DNA from: Mesorhizobium sp.
GTDB taxonomy: Bacteria > Pseudomonadota > Alphaproteobacteria > Rhizobiales > Rhizobiaceae
Assembly (NCBI GenBank): GCA_004963905.1
Contig: SUGL01000001.1
Coordinates: 484,978-548,977 of the forward strand
DNA length: 64,000 nt
Direction of reading: 5' to 3'
Shown: positions 16,075-26,403 of the stretch, piece after piece
How the letters are laid out: each line of letters opens with the position of its first letter
Numbering within the stretch: position 1 is the first letter of the stretch
The notes under the pieces: model-generated
Told to the model about the DNA's origin: nothing
Seen by the model: the letters and a program-made list of their open reading frames with translations, nothing else
Database searches by the model: none
Program-made: the position numbers and the translations under genes

Positions 16075-17352
16075 TCAACCGTTGAATTTATAGGCGGCAA
16101 TGGAATCCGGTTTCATCTCGATAGAGAAACCGGGCGCCTGGGGCGGCATGTAGGCCGCGTTCTCGATGACGCAGGGATCGAGGAAATGCTCGTGCAGGTG
16201 ATCGACATATTCGATCACCCGGTCCTGCTTCGTGCCTGACACAGCGACGTAGTCGATCATCGACAGATGCTGGACATATTCGCACAAGCCCACCCCGCCG
16301 GCATGCGGCCAGACCGGCAGACCGAACTTGGCGGCGATCAGAAGCACCGCCAGCACCTCGTTGAGCCCGCCCATACGGCAGGAATCGATCTGCACGACGT
16401 CGATGGCGCCGCCGGCGATGAACTGCTTGAACATGATGCGGTTCTGGCACATCTCGCCGGTCGCGACCTTGATCGGCGCCACGGCCTTGCGGATCTTGGC
16501 GTGGCCGGCGACGTCGTCGGGGCTGGTCGGCTCCTCGATGAAGAAGGGCTTGGCGAAGGCCAGATCGCGCAGCCAGTCGATCGCCTGGCCGACCTCCCAA
16601 ACCTGGTTCGCGTCGATCATCAGGTAGCGGTCCGGACCGATCACCTCGCGGGCGATCCTGAGGCGGCGGATGTCGTCGGCGCGGTCGCGGCCGACTTTCA
16701 GCTTGATGTGATCAAAACCCTGGTCGACCGCTTCCTGGCAGAGCCGCCGCAGCTTGTCGTCCGGATAGCCGAGCCAGCCGGCCGATGTGGTGTAGCAGGC
16801 ATAGCCTTCGCGCTCGAGCGTGGCGATGCGCTCGGCCTTGCCGGCCTCGGCCTTCTTCAAAATCTCCAGCGCCTCGGTCGGCGTGATCGCGTCGGTGAGA
16901 TAGCGGAAGTCGACGATGCGGACGATCTCTTCCGGGCTCATCTCGGCGACCAGGCGCCAGACCGGCTTGCCGGCTTCCTTCGCCCACAGGTCCCAGACCG
17001 CATTGACCACCGCGCCGACGGCGAGATGCATGGCGCCCTTGTCTGGGCCGATCCAGCGCAACTGGCTGTCGCCGGTCACATGATGCCAGAAACGGCCGGG
17101 ATCCTCTCTGACCCAGTCGAGGTCGAGCCCGACGACGAGATGGCGCAGCGCCTCGATCGCCGCGCAGCAGATCTCGTTGCCGCGGCCGATGGTGAAGGTG
17201 AGGCCATGGCCCTTCAGCGAGGGCACGTCGGTGTCGAGGATGACGTAGGCCGCGGAATAATCCGGGTCGGGGTTCATCGCGTCCGACCCGTCGAGGCTTT
17301 GCGACGTCGGAAAGCGCAGGTCGAAGACGCGAAGATCGGTAATGCGGGTCAT
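16075..17352 (-). CDS. L-fuconate dehydratase (enolase superfamily)
   Basis: This is a 425-residue enolase-superfamily dehydratase. The active-site set is complete: Lys217-x-Lys219 (HIKLKVG), metal ligands Asp247 (MIDANQ), Glu274 (FIEEPT) and Glu300 (TGEM), and His350 (PHAGG). Spacing and numbering match characterised L-fuconate dehydratase closely (Lys220, Asp248, Glu274, Glu301, His351, recalled). It would convert L-fuconate to 2-keto-3-deoxy-L-fuconate. It is the last gene of a ten-gene leftward operon and follows an SDR suited to the next step. The ATG at 17350-17352 is chosen; the frame is open further upstream only as a shadow of that SDR gene. Confidence 0.88.
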   Translation of the reverse strand: MTRITDLRVFDLRFPTSQSLDGSDAMNPDPDYSAAYVILDTDVPSLKGHGLTFTIGRGNEICCAAIEALRHLVVGLDLDWVREDPGRFWHHVTGDSQLRWIGPDKGAMHLAVGAVVNAVWDLWAKEAGKPVWRLVAEMSPEEIVRIVDFRYLTDAITPTEALEILKKAEAGKAERIATLEREGYACYTTSAGWLGYPDDKLRRLCQEAVDQGFDHIKLKVGRDRADDIRRLRIAREVIGPDRYLMIDANQVWEVGQAIDWLRDLAFAKPFFIEEPTSPDDVAGHAKIRKAVAPIKVATGEMCQNRIMFKQFIAGGAIDVVQIDSCRMGGLNEVLAVLLIAAKFGLPVWPHAGGVGLCEYVQHLSMIDYVAVSGTKQDRVIEYVDHLHEHFLDPCVIENAAYMPPQAPGFSIEMKPDSIAAYKFNG

Positions 17353-17365
17353 GCTCACTGCCTCA

Positions 17366-18097
17366 TCAGATCGACCAGCCGCCGTCGATATTATAGGCCT
17401 GTCCGGTCGTATAGGTGGCGCCGGCGAGATAGACGGCAAGATCGGCAATCTCCTCAGCCGTGCCCAGCCTGCCCATCGGTTGGCGGGCGATGAAGGCCGC
17501 GCGAGCCGCTTCGTAATCGCCCTGCGCGCGCATGCGGCTTTCGAGCGACGGGCTCTCCACCGTGCCGGGGCAGATTGCGTTGCAACGGATACCTTTGGCG
17601 ACATAGTCGGCGGCGATCGATTTGGTCAGGCCGATCACGGCCGCCTTGGTCACGCCATAGGCGAAGCGGTTGGGCACGCCTTTCGGCGCGCCGGCGACCG
17701 AGGACATGTTGATGATCGCGCCGTCGCTACGCTCCAGCATGCCGGGCAGCACGGCGCGGATGGTGCGGATCATGGCGCGCACATTGAGATTGAAGGCGAA
17801 GTCGAGGTCCTCGTCCTTCATGTCGAGGATCGAGCCGGAATGGACGAAGCCGGCGCAGTTGAACAGCACGTCGACACGGCCGATCTCGGCGAAAGCCGTT
17901 TTGACAGCTTCGTCGTTCAGCACGTCGAGCTTGCGGGTGAAGATCCCTTTATGGCCGTTGAGCTCGGCGAGTGCAGCTTCGTTGATGTCGGTGGCGTGGA
18001 CAGTGGCGCCGGCGGCAGCGAAGGCGAGCGTGCTTGCCCGACCGATGCCCTGCGCCGCCGCGGTAACGACAACGATTTTCCCCGTAAGATCAGCCAT
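17366..18097 (-). CDS. SDR oxidoreductase, probable 2-keto-3-deoxy-L-fuconate dehydrogenase
   Basis: This is a 243-residue classical SDR with TAAAQGIG near the N-terminus, the FNCAGFVHSGSILD segment and a YGVTK active site. The FNCAGFVH-type segment is shared with the DHRS6-like branch, which includes bacterial 2-keto-3-deoxy-L-fuconate dehydrogenases. It lies 13 bp upstream of the fuconate dehydratase gene, so it would oxidise that enzyme's product to the 2,4-diketo sugar acid. A 3-hydroxybutyrate dehydrogenase role is the alternative within this branch, made less likely by context. Confidence 0.82.
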   Translation of the reverse strand: MADLTGKIVVVTAAAQGIGRASTLAFAAAGATVHATDINEAALAELNGHKGIFTRKLDVLNDEAVKTAFAEIGRVDVLFNCAGFVHSGSILDMKDEDLDFAFNLNVRAMIRTIRAVLPGMLERSDGAIINMSSVAGAPKGVPNRFAYGVTKAAVIGLTKSIAADYVAKGIRCNAICPGTVESPSLESRMRAQGDYEAARAAFIARQPMGRLGTAEEIADLAVYLAGATYTTGQAYNIDGGWSI

Positions 18098-18115
18098 GTT
18101 GTTTGTCTCCGTCTT

Positions 18116-18568
18116 TCAGCCGAGTCGGGAGCGACGCTCGACGATATAGATGTGATCGGCGGCGAGTACGACTTCGTCGCGCTGGTTGATGACCTCGACG
18201 CGCTCGATGACGCGCCCTGAGTCCGGCCGTTTCGGATCGTCTTCTTTTGCTGCGATCGTCGTGCGCGTGCGGATCGTGTCGCCGATGAACACCGGCTTGA
18301 TGAAGCGCAGCCTGTCATAACCATAGGAGAAGGCGACCGGGTTGATCACGTTCGCCGTCAGGCCGACGCCGACCGAGAAGACGAGCGTGCCATGCGCGAT
18401 GCGCTGGCCGAAGGGCGTCGTCTTCATGAACTCGGCGTCCATGTGGTGCGGAAAGAAATCGCCGGTGTGACCGGCATGGACGACGAAGTCCGTCTCCGTG
18501 ATGGTGCGGCCGCTGGTCAGCCGCGACGAGCCGATCTCGTAGTCCTCGAAGTAGATGACCTGTTCCAT
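18116..18568 (-). CDS. MaoC-family hot-dog (acyl-CoA) hydratase
   Basis: This is a 150-residue single hot-dog domain. It has the MaoC dehydratase signature [19 protein letters not shown] (Asp/His hydratase pair) and the conserved [19 protein letters not shown] strand. It is related to the MaoC protein at 29576-30127, which shares the [19 protein letters not shown] stretch. MaoC enzymes add water to trans-2-enoyl-CoAs, so its place in a free-sugar-acid operon is unexpected. It points to a CoA-thioester branch or to a non-CoA substrate. Confidence 0.82.
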   Translation of the reverse strand: MEQVIYFEDYEIGSSRLTSGRTITETDFVVHAGHTGDFFPHHMDAEFMKTTPFGQRIAHGTLVFSVGVGLTANVINPVAFSYGYDRLRFIKPVFIGDTIRTRTTIAAKEDDPKRPDSGRVIERVEVINQRDEVVLAADHIYIVERRSRLG

Positions 18569-18576
18569 CTCTTGCC

Positions 18577-19650
18577 CTACGGTTTTGCGGCGAGCGGCGT
18601 CGCCGGCGCGGCGCTCGATTTATAGGCGGCCTCGACCAGCGCCATCGTGTTCCAGGCGTCCTCGACGGAACTGATCAGCTCGGCGTCTTCGCCAGACGCG
18701 AAGCGCTGGATATTGCCCATGCGCCCGACAAAGGCGTCGGGGAACCATTCGCCAATGAGCGGCACGCTGACCCAGTCGGAGCCACCTTTGGGATAGATCT
18801 CGAGCACGTCGGGCTCGCCGCGCGGATAGTCGAGATTGAGGCCGAGCTTGACATAGGCGGCGCCCTCGGTGCCGCAGATGCGGAACTCGCAGGCCTGATG
18901 CCGGCGGCCGAACTTGTGGTCGTGGTTGATCGAAAGCGCGCAGCGCACCGTGTCGCCATAGTCGAGGATGGCGCTGGTGCGGGTCTGCGCGACTTTGTGA
19001 TTGGGGTGGCCGAGGGTTTTCGCGTGAACCCCCTTGGGGTCGCCCAAGAGCTGCCGGATCAGGTCGAGATAGTGGATCGAATGCATGGCGATCTCGACGC
19101 GCGGCGCCTTGAGCAGAAATTCCCAGAGCTGCCACGGCGTCGCGAGCGCCAGCCAGGCGTCGAAGTCCACGACCTCGCCGAGCCAGCCCTTGGCGATCGC
19201 GTCCTTCAGCGCCAGCATCATCGGCGCGAAGCGGAGCTGGAAATTCACGGCAGCCTTGAGCTTCTTGGCGCGGCAGATTTCGAGGATCTCGGTCGCCTCG
19301 CCGAGATAGTTGCCCATCGGCTTCTGGATCAATGCGACCGCATCGTCGGGCAGAGCCTTCAGGACCTCGGCGTGCCGGCCGGGCGGCGTTGCGAGATCGA
19401 AGATCGCGTCCTTGACGGCGGCCGCCTCGTCCACCGAGCGGAACGCCGTCACGCCCCACTGCTCAGCCAGTTTTCCGGCCTTGGCATGGTCGGGATCGTA
19501 GAGGCCGGCAACCGGAAAGCCGGCCTTGCGATAGGCCGGAAAATGCGCGTCGCCGACGATCGAGCCGGCGCCGAAGGTGACGATTGGGCGCGGCTTCGCA
19601 GGCGCCGGCCAGGACTGCGCCAGCGATGCGGGATCGAAAGCGTCAGTCAT
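18577..19650 (-). CDS. Gfo/Idh/MocA-family oxidoreductase
   Basis: This is about 357 residues with an N-terminal Rossmann domain ([21 protein letters not shown]). The EKP cofactor motif is replaced by QKPMG at the family's usual place, and the C-terminal alpha/beta domain carries [14 protein letters not shown]. Members oxidise sugars or inositols with NAD(P). The ATG at 19648-19650 overlaps the mutarotase stop; a start at 19665 is also possible. The Lys of the EKP motif is kept (QKP), so activity is plausible. This could supply the sugar dehydrogenase step that the L-fucose set otherwise lacks, which is inference. Confidence 0.83.
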   Translation of the reverse strand: MTDAFDPASLAQSWPAPAKPRPIVTFGAGSIVGDAHFPAYRKAGFPVAGLYDPDHAKAGKLAEQWGVTAFRSVDEAAAVKDAIFDLATPPGRHAEVLKALPDDAVALIQKPMGNYLGEATEILEICRAKKLKAAVNFQLRFAPMMLALKDAIAKGWLGEVVDFDAWLALATPWQLWEFLLKAPRVEIAMHSIHYLDLIRQLLGDPKGVHAKTLGHPNHKVAQTRTSAILDYGDTVRCALSINHDHKFGRRHQACEFRICGTEGAAYVKLGLNLDYPRGEPDVLEIYPKGGSDWVSVPLIGEWFPDAFVGRMGNIQRFASGEDAELISSVEDAWNTMALVEAAYKSSAAPATPLAAKP

Positions 19651-19972
19651 GGTGGAAGACTTCATCCATCATCGCCCACCATTCGCCTTCCTGCCTAGTC
19701 GGCAACGGTTCCTGGCAAGGCATGCAGACCGCCCACCATTCCTGGGTCTTGGGGTCCGCGGCCATCTTGGCCATGTCGGCGGCGTAGTCGGTGCCGTGAT
19801 ATTCGTAATAGGAGAACAGCAGGTTCTCCGGCCGCTTGAGGTAGATCGAGTAGTTCCTGATGTTGCAGGCCGAGATCGTCTTGAGCACCTCCGGCCACAC
19901 GGCGGCGTGCAGGCGCACATATTCCTCGACCTTCTCCGGCTTCAGGCCGAGCACCATGCCCATTCGCTGCAT
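19643..19972 (-). CDS. L-rhamnose/L-fucose mutarotase family protein
   Basis: This 109-residue protein belongs to the RhaM/FucM (DUF718) family. It has His22 in RLHAAVWPEV, matching the catalytic His22 of RhaM, and the SIYLKRPENLLFSYYEYHG core. It interconverts alpha and beta anomers of 6-deoxy sugars, consistent with an L-fucose or L-rhamnose locus. It is tightly coupled, 1 bp after the upstream enolase-superfamily gene and overlapping the Gfo/Idh gene. Confidence 0.88.
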   Translation of the reverse strand: MQRMGMVLGLKPEKVEEYVRLHAAVWPEVLKTISACNIRNYSIYLKRPENLLFSYYEYHGTDYAADMAKMAADPKTQEWWAVCMPCQEPLPTRQEGEWWAMMDEVFHHD

Positions 19973-19973
19973 C

Positions 19974-21095
19974 TCAGTTCCTCCGTTCGGTGATTGTGAC
20001 GCTGAATTCGGCGATGCTGCGCGCCTTGAGCGCATCGAAATCCCAGTCGATGCCGAGGCCCGGCTCGCTCGGCGCCAGCGCATGGCCGTTCTCGATCACC
20101 ATCTTCTTGCCCGTCAACTCGTCCAGCTGCGGAATGTACTCGACATATTTGCCGTTCGGCACCGCGCAGGCCAGGCTGACATGCAGTTCCATCAGGAAAT
20201 GCGGACAGATGGGCATGTCGAAGGCTTCCGCCATATGCGCCACCTTCAGCCAGGGCGTGATGCCACCGATGCGGCCGACATCGGCCTGCACGATGTTGCA
20301 GCCGCCCCTCTGCATATATTCGCGGAAATGACGGATCGAATAAAGCGACTCGCCGACCGCCACCGGCGTAGCGGTCGAATTCGACAGCCGCACATGGCCG
20401 TCGATGTCGTCGGCCGGCAGCGGCTCCTCGATCCAGGCGAGATCGAGATCGCGCAGCCGCTCGGCGCGGCGGATGGCCTCGTCGACGGAAAACCCCTGGT
20501 TGCAGTCGGTCATGATCTCGTAGCCGTCGCCGACAGCCTTTCGCACGGCCGAAAGCCGGGCGAAGTCCTCCGAGCCGTGCGGCTTGCCGATCTTGACTTT
20601 GGAGCCGGTGAAGCCTTTCGCCTTGGCGGCTACCGCATCCTCGACGAGCGCTTCCGTCTCGATGTGCAACCAGCCGCCTTCGGTGGTGTAGAGCGGGCAG
20701 CGGTCCTTGGCGCCGCCGGCAAGTTTCCAGAGCGGCAGCTTCTGCTTCCGCGCCCGCAGATCCCAGAGCGCGGTGTCGATCGCGGCGAGTGCGATTGCCG
20801 TGATGGCGCCGATCGTCGTGGCATGGGTCGCGAATTCGAGATCGTGCCAGATGGCCTCGATCCGGTCGGCGTCCTCACCGATCAGACGCGGCGCCAGGTG
20901 ATCGGCCAGAAGCCGCATCACCGAAGAGCCGCCGGTGCCGATCGTGTAGGAATAGCCCACGCCGACTGCGCCGTCGGCGTCGGTGATGGTGACGATCGGC
21001 GTCTCCTGGCTGACGAAACTCTGGATGGCGTCGGTGCGCTTCACCTTCGGCACCAGATCGACCATTGCAAGCTCGACTTTCTCGATCTTCGCCAT
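19974..21095 (-). CDS. mandelate-racemase-subgroup enolase superfamily enzyme
   Basis: This is 373 residues. The full mandelate racemase catalytic set is visible: Lys166-x-Lys168 (SKVKIG), metal ligands Asp197 (MTDCNQ), Glu223 (WIEEP) and Glu249 (VGES), and the Asp272/His299 dyad (PHF). Each is offset by two from mandelate racemase numbering as recalled. Members are mostly sugar-acid dehydratases or epimerases. It is a second enolase-superfamily enzyme in the same operon as the fuconate dehydratase, so it probably handles a different acid or stereoisomer. The substrate cannot be read from the sequence. Confidence 0.85.
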   Translation of the reverse strand: MAKIEKVELAMVDLVPKVKRTDAIQSFVSQETPIVTITDADGAVGVGYSYTIGTGGSSVMRLLADHLAPRLIGEDADRIEAIWHDLEFATHATTIGAITAIALAAIDTALWDLRARKQKLPLWKLAGGAKDRCPLYTTEGGWLHIETEALVEDAVAAKAKGFTGSKVKIGKPHGSEDFARLSAVRKAVGDGYEIMTDCNQGFSVDEAIRRAERLRDLDLAWIEEPLPADDIDGHVRLSNSTATPVAVGESLYSIRHFREYMQRGGCNIVQADVGRIGGITPWLKVAHMAEAFDMPICPHFLMELHVSLACAVPNGKYVEYIPQLDELTGKKMVIENGHALAPSEPGLGIDWDFDALKARSIAEFSVTITERRN

Positions 21096-21097
21096 CG

Positions 21098-22195
<1,098 letters not shown>

Positions 22196-22199
22196 CGGA

Positions 22200-23066
22200 T
22201 CAACCTTTCACCGCGCCGGAGGTCAGGCCGCCGACGAGGTGCTTTTGCACGATGAAGGTGAGGATAAGCGCCGGAATGATCATCACCACGGCCAGCGCGC
22301 ACATGCCGCGCCAGTCGATGGTGAATTCGGCGGTGTAGTCGAGCAGCCCGACGGGCAGCGTCTTGGAATTGATCGAGCGCGTCAGCTGCGAGGCCAGCGC
22401 AAACTCGTTCCAGGAGGTGAGGAAAGCGAAGATGCCGGCGGACGCGATGCCTGGGCCGGCGAGCGGGAACTCGACCTGCCAGAAGGCCTGCCAGCGCGTG
22501 CAGCCGTCGATCTGCGCCGCCTCGGCAAGATCCTTCGGCACCTGGCGGAAGAAGCCGTCGATCAGCCAGATGGTGAAAGGCACGTTGAGCGCGACATAGG
22601 CCAGGATCAGGCCGAAATGCGTGTCGATGATGTCGAGACGCGCATAGACGAAGAACAGCGGCAGGGAGAGCGCGATGCCGGGCACGGTGCGCGTCAGCAT
22701 CAGGCCGAGGAACATCGCCGACTTGCCGCGGAAGCGGTAGCGCGCGAAGGCGTAGCCGCCGGCCATGCCGATGGCGATGGCAATCACGGTCGACGTCACC
22801 GAAATGATCAGCGAATTGCGGAAATAGTCGAGGACGGGAATGCCGCCCTTGCCGACGCCGCTGAACATGGCGATGTAGGCGTCGAGCGAGACCTGTTGCG
22901 GAATCCAGACCGGCGGCTTGGCCAGGATCTCGACCGTCGGCCGCAGCGACGACAGCACGATCCAGATGCCGGGCAGGCAGATGAAAAGCATGGCGAGGAA
23001 CAGGCCGACGCGATGTGCGACGACGCCAGCGCGGCGTTTGAGGCGGGCGGATGCGTTGGCGTCCAT
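22200..23066 (-). CDS. sugar ABC transporter permease (CUT1, MalG type)
   Basis: This is a 288-residue inner-membrane permease with about six hydrophobic spans, a CUT1 N-terminus (IWIVLSSLRPTVEIL) and the EAA loop LAEAAQIDGCTRWQAFWQVEFPLAGPGI. The ATG at 23064-23066 overlaps the end region of the other permease gene with a 2-bp gap. A much longer open frame upstream is a shadow of that gene. Confidence 0.9.
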   Translation of the reverse strand: MDANASARLKRRAGVVAHRVGLFLAMLFICLPGIWIVLSSLRPTVEILAKPPVWIPQQVSLDAYIAMFSGVGKGGIPVLDYFRNSLIISVTSTVIAIAIGMAGGYAFARYRFRGKSAMFLGLMLTRTVPGIALSLPLFFVYARLDIIDTHFGLILAYVALNVPFTIWLIDGFFRQVPKDLAEAAQIDGCTRWQAFWQVEFPLAGPGIASAGIFAFLTSWNEFALASQLTRSINSKTLPVGLLDYTAEFTIDWRGMCALAVVMIIPALILTFIVQKHLVGGLTSGAVKG

Positions 23067-23068
23067 TC

Positions 23069-23965
23069 TCACCACTCCGCGCCGATCTGGGTGCGCGCCG
23101 CCGCGAGCTTCCTGAAGAAATAGACGGTGAAGACGATCGACAGCAGGATCGAGAAATAGGCCATGGCATTGGCGACGCCCATGCGCGCGTCGCTGTAGGC
23201 GGTGCGTGCGACCAGCGTCCACAACAGTTCCGTGCGGCCGGCCGGGCCGCCGTCGGTCATGATCTTGACGATGTCGTAGGCGCGCGCGACGTCGAGCGAG
23301 CGGATGGTCATGGCGATATAGGCGAAGGGCATGATGAAGGGCCAGGTCACATAGCGAAAGGTCTGCCACGGCGTGCAGCCGTCGACGCGCGCCGCCTCGA
23401 CCGGCTCCTTCGGCATGGCGAGCAGGCCGGCCAGGATCAGGATCGCGAAGATCGAGGTCGACGACCAGATCTCGGCGATGGAGATGGCGATGAAGGCGAG
23501 ATGGCCTTCGATCAGCCAAGGGATCGCGTCCTGCGTGATGCCCAGCGACTGCAGCGCGTTGTTCACCAGCCCGATATTGTCGTTGAACATGAACTTGAAC
23601 TGGAAGCCGACAAGGATCGGCGAGAACATCATCGGGAACATCATTATGGTGCGCAGCAGCCGCTGGCCGCGGCTCGCCTTCTCGACCAGCAGCGCCAGGC
23701 CGAGCCCCAGCAGCATCTCGAGATTGAGCGCAATGGTGAGCAGAAGCACGGTGCGGCCGAAGGCCCACCAGAAATTCGCGTCGGACAGAATGTTGCGATA
23801 GTTGCGCAGGCCGATGAAGGTGAAGAAGGTTTCCGGCCGCGTCAGCCTGAACGGCGTGAAGCTGGAATAAAACGACAGGCAGAGCGGCACGACCACCACG
23901 GCCGCAAGCACGAGCACGGCCGGCAGCAGAAGAAGGGTTGGCGCGGAGAGCCGCTTGGCCGTCAT
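23069..23965 (-). CDS. sugar ABC transporter permease (CUT1, MalF type)
   Basis: This is a 298-residue permease with an N-terminal span (LLLLPAVLVLAAVVVVPLCLSFYSSF) and the EAA loop VEAARVDGCTPWQTFRYVTWPFIMP. The ATG at 23963-23965 is preferred over a TTG four codons upstream. It pairs with the MalG-type permease and follows the binding protein after a 106-bp gap that contains a strong hairpin. Confidence 0.9.
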   Translation of the reverse strand: MTAKRLSAPTLLLLPAVLVLAAVVVVPLCLSFYSSFTPFRLTRPETFFTFIGLRNYRNILSDANFWWAFGRTVLLLTIALNLEMLLGLGLALLVEKASRGQRLLRTIMMFPMMFSPILVGFQFKFMFNDNIGLVNNALQSLGITQDAIPWLIEGHLAFIAISIAEIWSSTSIFAILILAGLLAMPKEPVEAARVDGCTPWQTFRYVTWPFIMPFAYIAMTIRSLDVARAYDIVKIMTDGGPAGRTELLWTLVARTAYSDARMGVANAMAYFSILLSIVFTVYFFRKLAAARTQIGAEW

Positions 23966-24028
23966 GCAATGTTCCAAAGAAGTTTGGGCGGCCGGCGATC
24001 GTTTCGCGGGGGAGCCGCATCAGTCAAA

Positions 24029-24057
24029 GCGGCGCCGGTCACGAGGACCGGCGCCGC
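24029..24057. promoter_or_regulatory. intercistronic hairpin between binding protein and permease
   Basis: GCGGCGCCGGTC (24029-24040) and GACCGGCGCCGC (24046-24057) are perfect complements around a 5-base loop, with no U-tract. It lies just after the binding-protein stop in the leftward operon. Such hairpins stabilise the upstream mRNA and lower permease expression in other binding-protein operons. Confidence 0.7.
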
Positions 24058-24071
24058 AGGGAGGATAGTCC

Positions 24072-25385
24072 CTAGAGCTTGCCGGCGTCCTCGAGGATCT
24101 GCGTCGCCTTGGCGGCCGCGTCGTCGAGCGCCTGCTTGGAGGTCTTGTCGCCGAGGATGGCGGCCTGCAGCTCCGGATAGACGGCGTTGGAGATCTCGAT
24201 CCACTCCGGCGTCTGCGGCACCGGGAAGGCGTTCTTGGCGGCTTCCTGGAAGGCCTGCAGCACCTCGGTCTTGTAAGGATCGGACTTCGCCTGCTCGAGG
24301 TCCCATTCCCAGACCTTGGTGCGGGTGGGCAGCGGGCCGGCGGCTGCCTCCAGCTTCTGGCTGTCTTCATTGGTCAGCCACCAGACGAGCGAGGCGGCGG
24401 CTTCCTTGTTGGCGCAGTTCTCGGTCACCGAGAAGCCGTGCGCGCCGGACCAGCCCGAGCGCTTGCCGGACGAGCCCTTCGGCTGGACCTTGACGCCGAC
24501 ATTGCCGGCGACCTTCGACGATTTCGGGTCGTTGAAGAAGCCGGCCCAGCCCGGCCAGTCGAGGTTGATCGCCACGGTGCCGGACGCAAAACCCTGGCCG
24601 AGATCATCCCACAGATAGTTGGTCGTGCCGGCCGGCACCGCCTTGGCCTTGTAGAGGTTGACGAACCAGTCGAGCGCCTTGACGCCGGCCTCGGAATTGA
24701 AGGCCGGCTTGCCGTCCTTGTCGAGATATTCGCCGCCGTCGGCAATCACCATCTCGTAGAAGCGGCCGTTGATCGCCTCTTCCTTGCCGGCATATTGCGT
24801 GCCGTAGAAATCGGGCGGACTGGCAAAGAATTCCGCCTGCTGGGCCATCTCGTCGAAGGTGTCCGGCGGGGCGAGATCCTCGCCGTATTTCTCCTTATAG
24901 GCCTTCTTCTTGGCTTCGTCCTGATAGAGGCTCTTCTGGTAGTAGAGCGCCGAGACGTCGAACTGCGCGCGCGGCAGCATCACCAGCTTGCCGTCGAGCG
25001 TCCCCGCCGCGATGTTGGCTGGGACGAAGGCGTCGATCTCCTCCTTAGGCAAGAGCTTGGCGAGATCGGTGTAGATGCCCGGATATTGCGGCGCGAACGA
25101 GGTGTGGTTGGAACCGACGCACCAGGTGATCGAATTGGAGGCGATGTCCGACTTGATCTCCTTGTCGAGATCGAAGTGGTTCTTCTTGGAGATGACGTTG
25201 ACCTTGGCGCCGGTCGCCTTCTCCCACTCGCCGATGCGCTCGTAGAGCTTTTCGTATTGCTGGCCGCCGATCAGCTTGGCGTCGATGGTGACGCCGGGAA
25301 ACTTGCCCGGCAGGTCGGCCGCGAAGGCCGCGCCCGATGCCATGAGCAATGCGCCGGCGGCGACGCCGGAAAGCAGTCTGTTCAT
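24072..25385 (-). CDS. sugar ABC transporter extracellular binding protein (CUT1)
   Basis: This is a 437-residue family-1 solute-binding protein. It has a clear Sec signal (MNRLLSGVAAGALLMASGAAFA, cleavage after AFA). The mature part carries a typical NLDWPGWAGFF core and a WWLTNEDSQKL segment near the C-terminus. It is the first gene of the leftward ten-gene operon and faces the IclR gene across 157 bp. Together with the enzymes, L-fucose, another 6-deoxy sugar, or an oligosaccharide or glycoside of one is the probable ligand; this is inference. Confidence 0.9.
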   Translation of the reverse strand: MNRLLSGVAAGALLMASGAAFAADLPGKFPGVTIDAKLIGGQQYEKLYERIGEWEKATGAKVNVISKKNHFDLDKEIKSDIASNSITWCVGSNHTSFAPQYPGIYTDLAKLLPKEEIDAFVPANIAAGTLDGKLVMLPRAQFDVSALYYQKSLYQDEAKKKAYKEKYGEDLAPPDTFDEMAQQAEFFASPPDFYGTQYAGKEEAINGRFYEMVIADGGEYLDKDGKPAFNSEAGVKALDWFVNLYKAKAVPAGTTNYLWDDLGQGFASGTVAINLDWPGWAGFFNDPKSSKVAGNVGVKVQPKGSSGKRSGWSGAHGFSVTENCANKEAAASLVWWLTNEDSQKLEAAAGPLPTRTKVWEWDLEQAKSDPYKTEVLQAFQEAAKNAFPVPQTPEWIEISNAVYPELQAAILGDKTSKQALDDAAAKATQILEDAGKL

Positions 25386-25542
25386 GAATTCCTCCCTGGA
25401 CGGCCGGTGGCCGTCATGACCTGAAGCTCAACCGCTTCATTCATATGCAAACAAAATATTCATAAGTCGTCAAGCCGAAACTTCTTCCCAATGAAGGCGC
25501 TCTTGCGTATATGAAGATGAAAATTCACCAGAGGGGCATCCG
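25386..25542. promoter_or_regulatory. divergent promoter region with repeated ATTCATA words
   Basis: This 157-bp AT-rich interval lies between the binding-protein gene and the IclR gene. ATTCATA occurs at 25439-25445 and 25458-25464, 19 bp apart, and the first runs into CATATG. TATATGAAGATG lies close to the IclR start. A related CATATG/TTCACATATGAG arrangement occurs at 30226-30238 in front of the MaoC-CaiB operon, which suggests one IclR regulon. Confidence 0.5.
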
Positions 25543-26328
25543 GTGCAGGACGACGAGGAAGACCGCTATCGCGCGCCGGCTCTGGACAAGGGGCTGGACA
25601 TCCTGGAGCTGCTCGCCAGCGTCGACGGCGGCCTGACGCAGGCCGAGATCGCCAAGCGGCTCGACCGCAGCCCGAACGAGTTCTACCGGATGCTCGACCG
25701 GCTGGTGAAACGCGGCTATGTCACACGCCCCGACGGTGACCGCTATTCGCTGACGCTGAAGCTCTTCGGCCTCGGCCAGCTGCATGCGCCGGTGCGCAGG
25801 CTGGTCTCCTACGCCACCTCGATCATGCGCGAACTGGCCGAAACCGCATGGCAGGCGAACCAGCTCGTGGTGTTCGATCGCGGCAGCGCCGTGGTCATCG
25901 CGCAGCAGGAAGCGCCGCGATACTGGGGAATCTCGATCCGCGTCGGCTCGCATATCAGCCTGTTCGACACCGGGTCGGGACATGTGCTGCTAGCCTTCCG
26001 CTCGCCGGAAGAACGCGAGATGATGATCGCCGAGCATTTGCGCAGCAACGAGGAGATGAAGTTGTCGCCCGACTTCTTCGCCCGCCTCGACCAGGTGCGC
26101 GACCGTGGCTATGAGATGATGGCTTCGCTGCAGACGGCCGGCGTCTACAATCTGTCGGCGCCGGTGCTCGGTCCCGACGGACGCGGCATCGCCGCGCTCA
26201 CCATACCCTACATTACCCTGGTCAATGCGCCGGCCGCGCCCGATATCACCAGGACCATCACGCTGCTCCAGGCGGCGGCCGCTCGTCTGTCGCAACTTGC
26301 CGGATCGGATGTGAGACCCAAGGAGTAA
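25543..26328 (+). CDS. IclR-family transcriptional regulator
   Basis: This is a 261-residue IclR protein. The N-terminal winged helix (LDILELLASVDGGLTQAEIAKRL...YRMLDRLVKRGYV) is followed by a GAF-like effector domain from about residue 85. The GTG start at 25543 has an AGAGGGG ribosome-binding site just upstream. It is divergent from the sugar operon and followed by the lactonase-like gene, so it probably controls both. Its family sibling at 50878-51726 sits in the second sugar-acid locus. Confidence 0.9.
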   Translation: MQDDEEDRYRAPALDKGLDILELLASVDGGLTQAEIAKRLDRSPNEFYRMLDRLVKRGYVTRPDGDRYSLTLKLFGLGQLHAPVRRLVSYATSIMRELAETAWQANQLVVFDRGSAVVIAQQEAPRYWGISIRVGSHISLFDTGSGHVLLAFRSPEEREMMIAEHLRSNEEMKLSPDFFARLDQVRDRGYEMMASLQTAGVYNLSAPVLGPDGRGIAALTIPYITLVNAPAAPDITRTITLLQAAAARLSQLAGSDVRPKE

Positions 26329-26403
26329 TTCTTATTTGAATGATGAATTCTCCCGTGAGATGATCTTTGGGTGGCATGCACAAGCGCGACAAGGGAGGAA
26401 GCC

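Noticed and set aside
17353-17604. N-terminal extension of the fuconate dehydratase gene
   Set aside because: It overlaps the SDR gene in another frame and lacks enolase-superfamily sequence.
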